Part shown: positions 37,901-44,019 of the stretch, one piece after another
How positions within the stretch are numbered: the first letter of the stretch is position 1
Layout of the letters: every line of letters begins with the position of its first letter
DNA from: Cryptomeria japonica
Taxonomy: Eukaryota > Streptophyta > Pinopsida > Cupressales > Cupressaceae
DNA length: 64,000 nt
NCBI RefSeq assembly: GCF_030272615.1
Contig: NC_081415.1
Location: 417,975,757-418,039,756, forward strand
Reading direction: 5' to 3'
The notes under the pieces: generated by a model
Databases searched by the model: none
What the model was told of the DNA's origin: nothing
The model's input: the letters and a program-made list of their open reading frames with translations, nothing else
Program-made: the position numbers and the translations under genes

Positions 37901-40900
37901 TTCACTTTCTTTAGGTCTGATTCCACCTTTGATTCGTATTCAAATCTGCTACAATCCGTTTGTCCTCTGCTCTTGAATTTGCTTGCTTGTTTCAAACCTA
38001 ACTTTTGTTTAAATTTACTCTTCCTCTGCTCTAAAATTCGCACCTATCTGCTGTTTGCTCCTTATTCTGCTCTTGATTCTGCACTTTTTTTGCTGACTTC
38101 TGCTCTTAATGTGCTCTTATGGTGTACCTAGAAAGGTATCCTATAGCCGTTCTACCTCATCAAGCCACCCTTATTCTCCCTCCTATGATTGAGACTCCCT
38201 TGAATCCATCCCAATAATCGATCAATGTAGAAGTTGGAGGATAAACTACAATAGGGTGCCCAAAGCGATCCTCTACCCTAAACCCAAGAGCAGATATACC
38301 ATCCCTCTTGGCCTCATGTGGCCTTCTGCCATCCATATGAGGTGGTGTCCCTGGTGAGGAATCCTATATCCGTTCTCCCTCCTTGTATTCCCTTCCTCAC
38401 CTTGCCATGATTGATTCTTGCAATTTAGAAATTCATATTATTACTTATGTCTAACATATATGATGTTATGTGCCATATATATTAACCTATATTAATATGT
38501 AAAGAATTGTGCATTATATTGCTGCATATACCAGGCATACATATTAAACATATATATATCCATGCATACCACAATAAACAAGAATGTCACTGCCTGCTGA
38601 TTAATACAGATTCTGATCTGATTGATGTTCTTTGATGTTCTGCCTTGGTGCCTTCTCCATTGTGGCCCTATTTATTTTATATCTTTATGTCTCTTTGAGG
38701 AGAGAAAACCTTTTGGAAGTGGCTACCCCTTTAGAATGGTCACAACCCATTCTTAACCGTGTCTCTTCATGTTCAATCCTTAATGACATCTCTTCACCAA
38801 ACGTCGCCCCATTCACTTCTTAATCCGCTTAAGGATCTTTGGATATCTTAATCGCTGAGTTTATTAATGGTTGTTTGTGCAATTTGTACAGAATATCTTA
38901 ATCACTGGGTTTATTACTTGCTGCTTGTGCGATTTGTATAGACACTAATCATTGCTGTTGTTAACCCCTGATCGCTGCCTTCTATGAATTTAAAATTTGT
39001 GATGGCTTATATATAAGACAAATTTCCTGTTGATTAACATAAGGATAATACTACTTCTCAGGCAGGGGCATGACAGAGAGTATATGTGAGTAAACAAATG
39101 GATATGTATAGTAGATGTTCTATGGCATAACAGTGCGACTTCACAAAAAAGAAATCTAGTTAGCAACCCTTGGTTTGTTTAAAGTAGAAACATTGACTGA
39201 AGCTGGTACTGCAGGCAAACATTGAAAGAGAATCCACATAAATAGAAAAACAAAAGGAAATAAGAATTCACTCACACATTCTTTTAGCTTAGCTGTTATG
39301 TCAGCTGCTTTCGTAGAAGCAACACGGAAACATCGCATTATTTCACTCTGACTAACACCAACGCCACCTCCTTTTTGAACTGCACATACATCTCCGTGTG
39401 TGTTCATTGTGATGGTCATTCTTCCACCCATAACTGCTTCTTCTTTGTAGTTTGGATCCAATACCTGCATGAAACTGCAAAAATTATAGCAAAACTAAAC
39501 AGGCTGGCTAATGATTCAACACAGATTTCACTTAAAGACTAAGGATGCATATATAAAGGACTTGGAGATAAAAGATAAGTTCAGAGTAACATTTACCACC
39601 ATGTCTCCTTCACCAAAGAAAGCAAATGTCACAGCAATAGGTAGATGATGAATTATAAGTGGCAAAGGTTCTCTTATCTGCCAAATATAGTACATATCTT
39701 AACTGACAAATAGGAAATTCTAAATCATAACTCGCTTCAAAGAAACAGACAAACTAATACAATCTATAACATTGATAAAATGGCTGCTATATAATAAGAA
39801 AACCTCTGGTGGATGAATAGTGATTTCCTGGCCATCTTGACCCCCCACACTACACTCAGGCCTACGGAATGACAGCAATGCAGCTAATGCAGCGATATTA
39901 GCTGCATCCACAAGATTCCTGAAATACTAACATGATCAGATAACCATTATAAACAATCCATGAAGACAAGAAAGCTCAAAAAGTTATGATGTTGAATTAT
40001 GTTGAATATTTTTTATTTTAACTTTAAAGGAAAACTCTACCCTCCATTATCCAGGATATTAAGGTCGACCCGTAGCCCCCAGACCGCTTTTCCTGCCAGT
40101 ATACAAAGTGACTCTGTGTCTATTGCCCGACTTTCCCTGCAGTTTTACACAAGTCAGCTAAGAAATAGTTCCAATTGCGTTCTCTAATATAAACAAGCAC
40201 AACCCTAAAGATAATAAAAGGAAAAGTTGAAAAATAACAATGTCTGCATGATAAAACATGCCACCACCTCCTAGCAAACAACAGCCTCATAAAAATACAA
40301 GACTTGCAAAGTTTATTCCATGAGTACGGAAAAATCATTTTCAAGTCAGTAGTATATCAAATTTCAATACATGCATATGGAAGACCAAGCCGTGCATGCA
40401 TATATGTTAAGCAAGACAAATGCGACTTGTGGACCAAGCAAAGAAGGGTGACATTGTAACCCCATGACTAGAAAATAAAAAGCCCCACATCAAACCTAAC
40501 TCACAATATTAAGGGAGCAGACAGCCACTGATCAAGAACATAGACAGTCCATCATAAAGAAATAAGAAAAATTATTACCTTAAACCACGGTCCACAATGC
40601 GCCCTAGTTCAACAGCAAATTCCCCAGGACGCCCAACCTCAAATGTAGGATCAGCCATTGGAGAAAACTCAGTAAACACTGAAAGTGTTCCTTCATTTGG
40701 CCTGTCACGATAAGGCCGAAGCACCTGTCCTGTCACAATGCCCATGACGTGGGTTTGCCCTAGCTGCACCTCTGCAGCACCATCCTCCCTGTGGGCAGAA
40801 TACCAACATATAACTTATAAGCTTATACTATTAATACAAGGTGTAAATTTGGCAGCAGATAAGCTTACAGTTTCATATACATAGTGTTTGTTTTCCATGT

Positions 40901-43868
40901 ACTAGCTAAGACTCAAACCATAGCAGCAAAAAATCTTTTGGGGGAAAAATCGGGAAACTAAAAGTATAAGATTTTTTGAAAGAATCAGGATTTAAATGGG
41001 AAAAAATCATATTTGAAAAAAACATTAAACAATGTTGAAAAAGAGACAAAACTACTTCTTGTTGAACTTTGAAGGCATCTCCATAGCATAGAGATATAGA
41101 GAGCAAAAAAATAGAATTTAGCCCATGAATTGTCCAAACAAAAAGTTTGTCTAAAATAGAAGAGTGCAGTGCAGCATGTAAGCTTTGCTACTAAATGATT
41201 CTTTGGTAAGTTCTGTATGAAGTTGATAAATTTATTGCTAAGTTGATAATAAAACAGTTCACTAAATGATATGCGAGAAAACCTCTAGTCTTGTTGTATG
41301 ATGTGAGTAGATGGTAAAATATGACTAACAACACTGCATTCCAAATTATTATTAATATCAAAAGAATGTTCAATCATAGAAACTGCACTATCATAACAAA
41401 CTCCAAAAACTTTGAAAAAATAGTAAGGCCTCAAAACAATTACAATAAACATATTTGCATCCCAGTAGGATAAAAGAAAAAACATTATCACTGTGAATTT
41501 TTCAAGCAGGAAAATTCAAAGAATATATCATCCAAATAAATATATAATCAATCGATAAAAGAGAGATCATTTCTTATCATAGCTAGAGTCGAATGGCCAT
41601 GAATTATGCATTTTTAAAGATTCTAGGTAGAAACCAAGTCACATTCAAAAGCTTTGCTATTAAACAAGCCTTCAAAATTATTTGGAGTACTGACTCATAT
41701 AAAGTAGAAGTAGAAGTAGAAAATAGACATGAAACACATTTAGTATAAATATGCATAATATCAAAATAAGCACACAAAACCACAATGACCAAGATTTTGA
41801 TGTCACAAAGATTGGACATCTTGGTGCAGTACTGGGTTACATATGATGTTTTTATGCAGCCAAGGGTTTGTACTACAAAACTTGAGAGAACAATAAAATG
41901 TTATGAAGACAAAGATGATCTACACATAACATTACCTCTACACTTCTAGTAATGAGACTGTAAAAAAAATGGAAGTATAGCATTGTCATATTCATCAAGC
42001 AAAGCAATGATATGATAGAGAACATAAATTAGCATTAGATTCGAGCCATTTAGCCAAGAATATGGATTATTTAACTAGATAACTAATTAACAAGGCTATA
42101 ATTGTAAAAAAAGAAAGACCATTATATGTTTTTTTTGGAACAAATAATCAACCAACCTTCACAATAACAAATTAGCCGTGCAGAAAATCAAGATAAGTAG
42201 ACAAAAGATTAAACCATGATAAAGTAGACATAAGATATGAATTAGACACAGCGAGCTAAAATATAACCTCAGAGTATAGACCATTCACCTATCATAATAG
42301 TAAAATTCTCTCTTTGGATGGAAGCCTCACCAAAATAAAATAGATTTAATGTGAACAATCCTTGTGATGTGCACATTGAAAATTTTACTTATCGTTCAAC
42401 GTAGATAAATCCTAGCATCTGAATATAGATAAAATTAAACCATGATAAAATAGACACAAAATATGAAGTATGAATAGCAGGCGAAGATATAACCTCGGAA
42501 TATAGACCATTCACTTGTCATCACATTAAAATACTATCTCTTTGGATGGAAGCCCAACCAAAATAAGATAGATTTAGCGTTTTTTATCTTGTTAACTTAA
42601 ATTTAAAGATCCTTGTGATGTTCACATCGAAAATTTTATTTAACAATTTATTCATCTATTTTTATGCACTGGTTGAATTTTGTGTAAATACTATTTATAT
42701 GACATGAAGTTATAGAACGTATTTGCAGCAGTGTTATAGGAAAAAATTGCCTACCTTTGACTCAAATGCACCGCTTATCAACTTCCTGTGAATTTGCAAC
42801 TAGTTGTACCTTCTATAAATGTCCCGACAAGTTCCCGTAAATAGTTGTACCCTATAAATATTGCACAACTATGCTATTCAAAGTTTCTCCATTTTGCAGG
42901 TTTTGAGGTTCCACAAGTTGGCGAGAGATTGATTAATGTTTCAAATTTAAATGCGATTTTTAGGTGATTTAAATGAAAAAAATTGTTGAAAATTGCAGTC
43001 AACGATTTTTTAAAAAGATGGGATATTTTGTGGGGAACAGTCGTCCATGGGAAAGAGTTGACAAAAAGGGTCTAATCAGGATTTTTTTTTGGAGATTTTT
43101 GCTTCTCTGACTCGAACATTGGAACTCCCACTAAGACGCTGAGGTGCGCTGAGGTGCTCTACCCGTGAGCTCATGTCCCGTTAGCAGTTGAAAGTGTGGA
43201 TTGTTCTTCCCCCGCACCAAACACACCTCCTCCCGCCATCCCCTACACTTCTTTGGTTGTGGTCACTACTCTGCCTCTGATACTATGTCATTTTACGTTT
43301 AGAAGCTAGGAATCGAACATAGAACCTACCACTAAGGTGTCAGAGCACTTAACCACTGAGCTACACTTTGAAATCAGGAGTGTAGGTTGTTTTACCAACA
43401 CAAAGTAGAAATTTAATCAGTAAAATTAGGGTTTACCATTTCAGTTTTACCCATCCAGCATTAAGTTTTATGGTTCAAAAGAACAATTTCCTTTCTTCTT
43501 TTAGATTTCTCTGTTAAATTCTGCATTCCGCATTAATTACCATTGAATAAGCATGTACACGGAGATGCAATGCACCTATTCAACAAGTCAAATTAGGGTT
43601 TTGCGTGCTAGACTTCTCCTTTCAGTTAGTTTCGATCTTTCTAACAATCTTCAATTAAATACTAATGTGTGTGCTTTACTACATGAGAACCAAGTTAAAC
43701 TATAGCTATGGTGATGAAAAAGCAGAAACAGTAAACAAACCTGCCGAACTTTATTGATACTCTGCGGAAATCGAAAGGGCGACGTCCATCAATTCTTTGT
43801 TCGAGTTGTAAAGCCTCTAGTATAAACTTTTTCTCATTCACACTCAAACGAAGGGTGTTTGCCATCAT
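4715..43868 (-). CDS. RRP45: RRP45, exosome core subunit (RNase PH family), nine coding exons
   Basis: RRP45 is one of six RNase PH-like subunits forming the ring of the eukaryotic RNA exosome, which processes and degrades RNA 3'-5' in nucleus and cytoplasm. Plant RRP45 (CER7) is also linked to cuticular wax through mRNA turnover. Nine exons of 128, 210, 96, 115, 81, 189, 296, 62 and 275 bp total 1452 bp, giving 483 residues plus stop with all phases matching. Family signatures in order: [14 protein letters not shown] start and [11 protein letters not shown] (exon 1), [10 protein letters not shown] and DRPNEGTLS (exon 2), [11 protein letters not shown] (exon 3), [11 protein letters not shown] (exon 4), [14 protein letters not shown] (exon 5), [14 protein letters not shown] (exon 6). 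An acidic, low-complexity tail ends in a lysine-rich stretch like the nuclear signal of the animal homologue. The protein is slightly longer than the roughly 440-residue homologues. A second in-frame ATG (43865) directly follows the first. Exon skipping or extra exons in the giant introns cannot be excluded without transcripts. Confidence 0.93.
5155..5362 (+). repeat. LTR remnant with tRNA-Met primer site
   Basis: The perfect 13-base motif TGGTATCAGAGCC at 5350-5362 is the standard initiator-tRNA primer-binding site of plant LTR retrotransposons. The roughly 200 bp before it look like the end of a 5' LTR. Copia B inserted 3 bp after the site; removing B joins it to the coding fragment at 9394. 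The LTR start is not defined and no partner LTR was found. Confidence 0.5.
5366..7240 (-). repeat. 3' LTR of Copia B, interrupted by hAT-1
   Basis: Plus-strand reading starts TGTTGTTTTTAGGC and ends CATTTCAACA. Without the 1127-bp hAT-1 and its 8-bp duplication it is 740 bp. It carries the complement of the shared U5 motif (CCCTGGGAAAACCTCC) near 5469-5506. Confidence 0.88.
5539..6665. mobile_element. hAT-1, non-autonomous hAT-type DNA transposon in Copia B LTR
   Basis: 1127 bp with a perfect 8-bp target duplication TTTATAAG (5531-5538 and 6666-6673). The terminal inverted repeats are CAAAGTTACCCC at the left and CAGAGTTACCCG read from the right end, matching CARAGTTACCC at 11 positions. An 8-bp duplication with CA-starting inverted repeats is the hAT signature. 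The ends carry many subterminal GGGACG/CGTCCC repeats. The middle contains GC-rich hairpins (6020-6130) shared with hAT-2. No transposase is encoded. Confidence 0.9.
7300..7590 (-). repeat. Short repeats in 3' internal region of Copia B
   Basis: About seven copies of a 23-base unit, on the plus strand CCATACCTACTCGCAGAGGGTGG with variants, near 7338, 7392, 7436, 7465, 7535 and 7562, plus a degenerate copy near 7300. The reverse complement (CCACCCTCTGCGAGTAGG) matches the CCACCCTCTGCGGGCAATG repeat of Copia A. Their role is unknown. Confidence 0.75.
7727..8563 (-). pseudogene. gag of Copia B
   Basis: Encodes a Ty1/copia nucleocapsid precursor, which packages element RNA. The start is taken at the ATG at 8563, just before LRVEDRLDG, a segment shared with the gag start of Copia C (LRAEDRLDG). 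The UBN2/Retrotran_gag-like core has [22 protein letters not shown] and [10 protein letters not shown]. The frame is broken near its end: the CCHC zinc knuckle ([11 protein letters not shown]) lies in another frame around 7810-7850, behind a TAG. The ORF is otherwise open for about 250 residues, long for a decayed element. Confidence 0.85.
8652..9388 (-). repeat. 5' LTR of Copia B
   Basis: 737 bp, colinear with the left copy apart from scattered substitutions and a 3-bp deletion at the primer-site end. It supplies the empty-site sequence that proves the hAT-1 insertion in the left LTR (TTTATAAGCAGATTACATG, uninterrupted). Confidence 0.9.
9394..9792 (+). pseudogene. Protein-coding fragment of unknown family
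   Basis: A 100-residue open frame (about 9481-9792) begins with [19 protein letters not shown] and continues with segments such as [19 protein letters not shown] and [20 protein letters not shown]. The preceding 85 bp code in another frame ([16 protein letters not shown]), so one frameshift separates them. Balanced helical composition suggests a former host protein domain rather than a transposon enzyme; I do not recognise the family. It lies directly behind the primer site at 5350-5362 once Copia B is removed, on the strand opposite to RRP45. Confidence 0.45.
9800..12489. other. Intron 8 sequence without recognisable gene
   Basis: A+T-rich sequence. Several ORFs of 60-97 codons on both strands show no family motif, no codon pattern and no neighbouring splice-site logic. 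Probably decayed transposon and intron DNA. Confidence 0.4.
12490..13430 (+). pseudogene. Decayed hAT transposase (C-terminal half)
   Basis: Broken plus-strand frames resemble plant hAT-type transposases or their BED/DUF659 relatives. [20 protein letters not shown] and a following IDSMSKKM occur near 12500-12620. [11 protein letters not shown] follows near 12745, and a later frame has [19 protein letters not shown] near 13134-13190, the usual region before the dimerisation domain. Multiple stops and frameshifts separate these pieces. No inverted repeats were delimited. It could be the remains of an autonomous relative of the nearby hAT elements, but that is not shown. Confidence 0.6.
13431..14539. 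other. Intron 8 sequence without recognisable gene
   Basis: A+T-rich. Nothing is supported except the proximal splice context of exon 8. A short ORF at 14426-14617 on the plus strand is only the reverse of exon 8 and its flanks. Confidence 0.5.
14540..14601 (-). CDS. RRP45: RRP45 exon 8
   Basis: A 62-bp exon between a CTCTTGCAG acceptor and a GTATGT donor. It completes the split Trp codon of exon 7 and continues DPYS, as in plant homologues (WDPYSE). Confidence 0.85.
14793..15088 (-). CDS. RRP45: RRP45 exon 7
   Basis: Follows a TTAATGCAG acceptor 24.2 kb downstream of exon 6 and ends at a GTAAGT donor. It starts [17 protein letters not shown], matching the plant RRP45 segment just after the second RNase PH domain. 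An acidic stretch follows, then FSGGPSKW, which is also conserved in plant RRP45. Confidence 0.9.
15100..15726. other. Start of the remaining intron 6 sequence, no gene seen
   Basis: Intronic A+T-rich DNA between exon 7 and the solo LTR. A segment near 15540-15715 is less A+T-rich and may be an old repeat. No motif is supported. Confidence 0.4.
15727..16110. repeat. Solo LTR, 384 bp
   Basis: Begins TGTTAGGAATTAG and ends CTCCCAACA, a TG...CA boundary with inverted TGTT/AACA ends. It is flanked by TTTAT (15722-15726) and TTTAC (16111-16115), a 4-of-5 match consistent with a mutated target duplication. No internal sequence, primer site or polypurine tract adjoins it. This is the expected result of recombination between two LTRs. 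Confidence 0.6.
16116..17128 (+). other. Retroelement remnant with primer-site-like motif
   Basis: TGGTATCAAAGCTTA at 16628-16642 resembles the initiator-tRNA primer site with one or two changes, so the preceding sequence may be the end of an old LTR. The following 400 bp would be leader. No coding match is visible up to 17128. Confidence 0.35.
17129..17386. repeat. Perfect tandem duplication, 2 x 129 bp
   Basis: The copy from 17129 to 17257 (starting CAAAATTTAATATATAAAT, ending AAGAGCAGAT) is repeated at 17258-17386 with no difference that I can see. Identity implies a recent event, or an assembly artefact. Confidence 0.9.
17387..18103 (+). repeat. Probable 5' LTR end and primer site of Gypsy 1
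   Basis: TGGTATCAGAGTTTG at 18089-18103 is a clear initiator-tRNA primer site. The LTR should end at about 18087 (TATTTCA). The LTR start is not defined because the 3' LTR is absent; 17387 is only a lower bound taken from the duplication boundary. Confidence 0.5.
18194..18896 (+). pseudogene. gag of Gypsy 1
   Basis: A first frame (ATG 18194 to 18475) encodes a charged N-terminal part ([20 protein letters not shown]). After a broken stretch, 18678-18896 encodes a typical Retrotrans_gag core with [17 protein letters not shown] and [14 protein letters not shown]. Stops and frameshifts separate the two parts. Confidence 0.8.
19201..19963 (+). pseudogene. Zinc knuckle and protease region of Gypsy 1
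   Basis: A disrupted CCHC-like motif ([10 protein letters not shown]) lies near 19240-19275. The frame at 19276-19614 contains the aspartic protease signature [17 protein letters not shown], with the active-site DSG intact. A second frame (19655-19963) continues the retropepsin-to-RT linker ([11 protein letters not shown]). A frameshift lies between them near 19615. hAT-2 interrupts the linker about 10 bp later. Confidence 0.82.
19975..21264. mobile_element. hAT-2, non-autonomous hAT-like element in Gypsy 1
   Basis: About 1290 bp between CCTTGATA (19967-19974) and GCTTGATA (21265-21272), a 7-of-8 target duplication. Ends GAGATGGCACACTCGC and (reverse) ATAGTTGAACTACTCGC match at about 10 of 16 positions, so the inverted repeats are imperfect. 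Both ends are crowded with subterminal ACTCGCC/CGAGTTTTT units (at least seven at 19985-20110, five at 21170-21215). Removing it rejoins the Gypsy 1 protease-RT linker. It carries a GC-hairpin module like that in hAT-1. No transposase. Confidence 0.7.
20401..20870. repeat. Tandem duplication inside hAT-2, 2 x 235 bp
   Basis: Copy 1 (20401-20635) and copy 2 (20636-20870) both run from AGGATTCTTCAATTTTCC to GAAACTATG and differ at only about two positions by eye. Each holds one copy of the GC-hairpin module. Confidence 0.9.
21273..21647 (+). pseudogene. Gypsy 1 RT, first part
   Basis: Encodes the linker and start of reverse transcriptase, with [35 protein letters not shown] and [10 protein letters not shown] visible among several stops and frame changes. 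It is cut at CCTATG by Copia D, with target duplication CTATG (21643-21647 and 31981-31985). Confidence 0.8.
21648..21776 (-). repeat. 3' LTR of Copia D (129 bp)
   Basis: Plus-strand reading TGTAATGG...CTTTAATA. Compared with the other copy it lacks about 50 bp in the middle. The polypurine tract complement (CCTTCCCTTA) follows at 21777-21786. Confidence 0.88.
21771..25640 (-). pseudogene. gag-pol of Copia D, decayed
   Basis: Read right to left: gag piece (25550-25296, [22 protein letters not shown]-type core), zinc knuckle CHKYGHMKK near 25085, and a protease with DFGAT where DSGAS is usual (near 24920). Then come integrase (24362-23925, LVHADVCGL and [10 protein letters not shown]) and a linker (23711-23190). 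RT follows (22893-22687) with [10 protein letters not shown] but about 17 residues missing before the fingers-to-palm block. The RT end and RNase H (22601-21771) have [19 protein letters not shown] and [12 protein letters not shown]. Stops and frameshifts separate most pieces. The last frame runs through the polypurine tract and stops inside the LTR. Sequence is close to Copia E. Confidence 0.85.
26134..26147 (-). repeat. 5' LTR of Copia D, first fragment
   Basis: TGTAATGGTGATTG, cut by Copia C. The last five bases GATTG are repeated at 31811-31815 as the target duplication of C. Confidence 0.88.
26148..26815 (+). repeat. 5' LTR of Copia C (668 bp)
   Basis: TGTTG...TAACA. It contains the GCTGGGTTTTTCCTCCTTGG motif near 26669 and is directly followed by the primer site. 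It is about 27 bp longer than the 3' LTR because of small indels near 26580-26640. Confidence 0.95.
26899..27918 (+). pseudogene. gag and start of protease, Copia C
   Basis: The start is chosen at ATG 26899, just before [11 protein letters not shown]. The gag core has [20 protein letters not shown] and [15 protein letters not shown]. The CCHC zinc knuckle [14 protein letters not shown] sits near 27628-27665. The protease signature reads INSGAS (Asn codon 27784-27786) where the catalytic Asp of DSG is expected, so the enzyme would be inactive. The frame ends at 27918 after a single-base deletion near 27890; the correct frame continues one step over. Confidence 0.9.
27890..30896 (+). pseudogene. 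pol of Copia C: integrase, RT, RNase H
   Basis: Integrase has the zinc region ([19 protein letters not shown]) and DDE core ([26 protein letters not shown]). A small deletion near 28866 shifts the frame after SHLRIF. RT (28868-30484) has the [20 protein letters not shown] block and [19 protein letters not shown]. Its catalytic motif reads HVDD (29915-29926) in place of YVDD. A further frameshift near 30430 separates RT from RNase H (30418-30819; [31 protein letters not shown]). Another near 30765 moves the last 40 codons to a frame ending at 30896. Confidence 0.9.
30910..31125 (+). repeat. CTTGTGTGCTAGATGGAA repeats in 3' end of Copia C
   Basis: Six units of GCTTGTGTGCAAG/GCTTGTGTGCTAGATGG lie between the RNase H end and the polypurine tract. 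The unit contains a short inverted repeat (CTTG...CAAG). The same unit occurs three times at the corresponding place in Copia A (135-255). Confidence 0.85.
31170..31810 (+). repeat. 3' LTR of Copia C (641 bp)
   Basis: Matches the 5' copy but ends AAAATTAAAA, so its terminal CA has mutated to AA. The boundary is set by the target duplication GATTG. Confidence 0.94.
31816..31980 (-). repeat. 5' LTR of Copia D, second fragment
   Basis: Continues the LTR after Copia C and ends ACTTTAATA, as in the left copy. It is followed by target duplication CTATG. Confidence 0.88.
31986..32071 (+). pseudogene. Gypsy 1 RT, middle part between Copia D and E
   Basis: A stretch of under 100 bp left between two insertions encodes [20 protein letters not shown], the conserved RT block before the catalytic motif. 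Its frame runs on from 21647 and into 36909 once the insertions and one copy of each duplication are removed. Confidence 0.85.
32077..32283 (-). repeat. 3' LTR of Copia E (207 bp)
   Basis: Plus-strand TAAAACAATG...TTCTATTA, followed by the polypurine complement CCCTCCCTTA. Its last three bases (32281-32283) form the TAA stop codon of the pol frame. Confidence 0.94.
32281..33506 (-). pseudogene. RT palm and RNase H of Copia E
   Basis: Continues pol after the frameshift: [33 protein letters not shown], catalytic [12 protein letters not shown], then RNase H with [40 protein letters not shown] and a HCHYIR block. The RT and RNase H active sites are intact. The frame runs through the polypurine tract (Lys-Gly-Gly) and stops at TAA, the first three bases of the 3' LTR. 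Confidence 0.93.
33470..35617 (-). pseudogene. Zinc knuckle, protease, integrase and RT start of Copia E
   Basis: One open frame of 715 codons. CCHC motif [14 protein letters not shown] is at the start, then protease [11 protein letters not shown] with active DSG. Integrase has a zinc region ([17 protein letters not shown]) and an intact DDE core ([24 protein letters not shown]). A GAG-pre/linker region follows. RT begins [19 protein letters not shown] and [20 protein letters not shown]. The frame ends at 33470 because a short deletion near 33507 removes the HQMD-type block and shifts the frame. Confidence 0.93.
35618..36300 (-). pseudogene. gag of Copia E
   Basis: Copia gag core: [19 protein letters not shown], then [19 protein letters not shown]. 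At least three in-frame TAG codons interrupt it, near 36232, 35941 and 35773. Copia D keeps Gln at the second site and Trp at the third, so those two arose by C-to-T or G-to-A changes. The true start lies upstream of 36226 and is not defined. Confidence 0.85.
36300..36684 (-). repeat. GC-rich repeated leader of Copia E
   Basis: Between primer site and gag lie short repeats that stand out from the A+T-rich surroundings: GGTCGCGCGGGAGTTATAGTGC twice, with related GTTGCAGGTCGCG units (36410-36560), and CCTCACACGAAAATGTG units (36600-36655). Possibly packaging or dimerisation sequence; no function is shown. Confidence 0.7.
36697..36903 (-). repeat. 5' LTR of Copia E (207 bp)
   Basis: Same length as the left copy, with one substitution. 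It is flanked by primer-site complement on one side and target duplication CAGTT on the other. Confidence 0.95.
36909..37460 (+). pseudogene. Gypsy 1 RT catalytic part and start of RNase H
   Basis: Encodes [14 protein letters not shown], where the catalytic pair (normally FFDD) reads DN, then [24 protein letters not shown] and an RNase H start with LECDASREG. Several stops and frame changes. Similarity ends near 37450, at a truncation. Confidence 0.8.
37461..39275. other. Distal intron 6, no gene recognised
   Basis: A CT-rich stretch (37780-38110) contains many TCTGCTCTT units. Phrases GGTATCCTATAGCCGTTCTACCTC (near 38136) and GGAATCCTATATCCGTTCT (near 38358) suggest an old duplication. A 58-bp tandem pair of ATATCTTAATCGCTGAGTTT type lies at about 38840-38945. 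Probably decayed transposon sequence plus native intron next to exon 6. Confidence 0.45.
39276..39464 (-). CDS. RRP45: RRP45 exon 6
   Basis: Follows a CATGCAG acceptor and ends at a strong GTGAGT donor that opens the 24-kb intron 6. Encodes [19 protein letters not shown] and the end of RNase PH domain 2. Confidence 0.93.
39597..39677 (-). CDS. RRP45: RRP45 exon 5
   Basis: Follows a TTTGGCAG acceptor and ends before a GTAAAT donor. Encodes [14 protein letters not shown] and an FFGEGD segment, the start of RNase PH domain 2. It has no methionine start and can only be found by its splice sites and family similarity. Confidence 0.9.
39804..39918 (-). CDS. RRP45: RRP45 exon 4
   Basis: Follows a TATTTCAG acceptor and ends before a GTTTTC donor in phase 0. 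Encodes [18 protein letters not shown] and a following IHPPE, the end of RNase PH domain 1. Confidence 0.93.
40041..40136 (-). CDS. RRP45: RRP45 exon 3
   Basis: Follows an ACTGCAG acceptor and ends before a GTAGAG donor. Encodes [16 protein letters not shown] and [10 protein letters not shown], a typical RNase PH core segment. Confidence 0.93.
40579..40788 (-). CDS. RRP45: RRP45 exon 2
   Basis: Follows a TTCTGCCCACAG acceptor and ends before a GTAATA donor. It holds the first part of the RNase PH domain, with [19 protein letters not shown] and [10 protein letters not shown], the most conserved segment of the family. Confidence 0.95.
42204..42650. repeat. Tandem duplication in RRP45 intron 1, period about 226 bp
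   Basis: AAACCATGATAAA at 42211 and 42437, followed in both copies by ATATAACCTC, TATAGACCATTCAC, CTCTTTGGATGGAAGCC and CCTTGTGATGTKCACAT. The copies are moderately diverged, with an extra 30 bp in the second. Confidence 0.8.
43105..43380 (-). repeat. tRNA-like (SINE-like) units in RRP45 intron 1
   Basis: On the minus strand, TAGCTCAGTGG (43363-43353) and GTTCGATTCC (about 43318-43309) match the internal A and B boxes of RNA polymerase III promoters, with tRNA-like spacing. A second, more decayed pair (GAGCTCACGGG near 43170 and GTTCGAGTCA near 43115) lies about 190 bp away in the same orientation. The full cloverleaf is not convincing as a working tRNA, so a tRNA-derived SINE or dimer is more likely. 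The tail is not delimited. Confidence 0.55.
43741..43868 (-). CDS. RRP45: RRP45 exon 1
   Basis: Encodes the N-terminus ([15 protein letters not shown], then [11 protein letters not shown]). An in-frame TAG lies six codons upstream of the ATG at 43868, which fixes the start to 43868 or 43865. It ends in phase 2 (AG) before a GTTTGT donor. Confidence 0.92.
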
Positions 43869-43938
43869 ATAATACTTCGGATTCTACTATTTCTCAGAGC
43901 TAGAAAAATGCAAGGCATGAGGAATTCTTCTGCTACAC

Positions 43939-44018
43939 CTGAAAAAAAAATTGTATGGAAAAATGTTGGTGATTATTTGTAGTGTGTGAGAAGTAACTGC
44001 AGTTTTTTCAGCGCTCAC
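43939..44018 (-). other. RRP45: Candidate 5'-UTR intron of RRP45
   Basis: On the minus strand an AG|GTGAGC donor (44019/44018) and a TTTTTTTTTCAG acceptor (ending 43939) enclose 80 bp, about 70 bp upstream of the ATG. Both sites are strong, but only a transcript would confirm it. Confidence 0.5.
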
Positions 44019-44019
44019 C

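Noticed and set aside
43300-43380. Functional tRNA gene
   Set aside because: The A and B boxes match but a full cloverleaf with paired acceptor stem is not evident; SINE-like is more likely.
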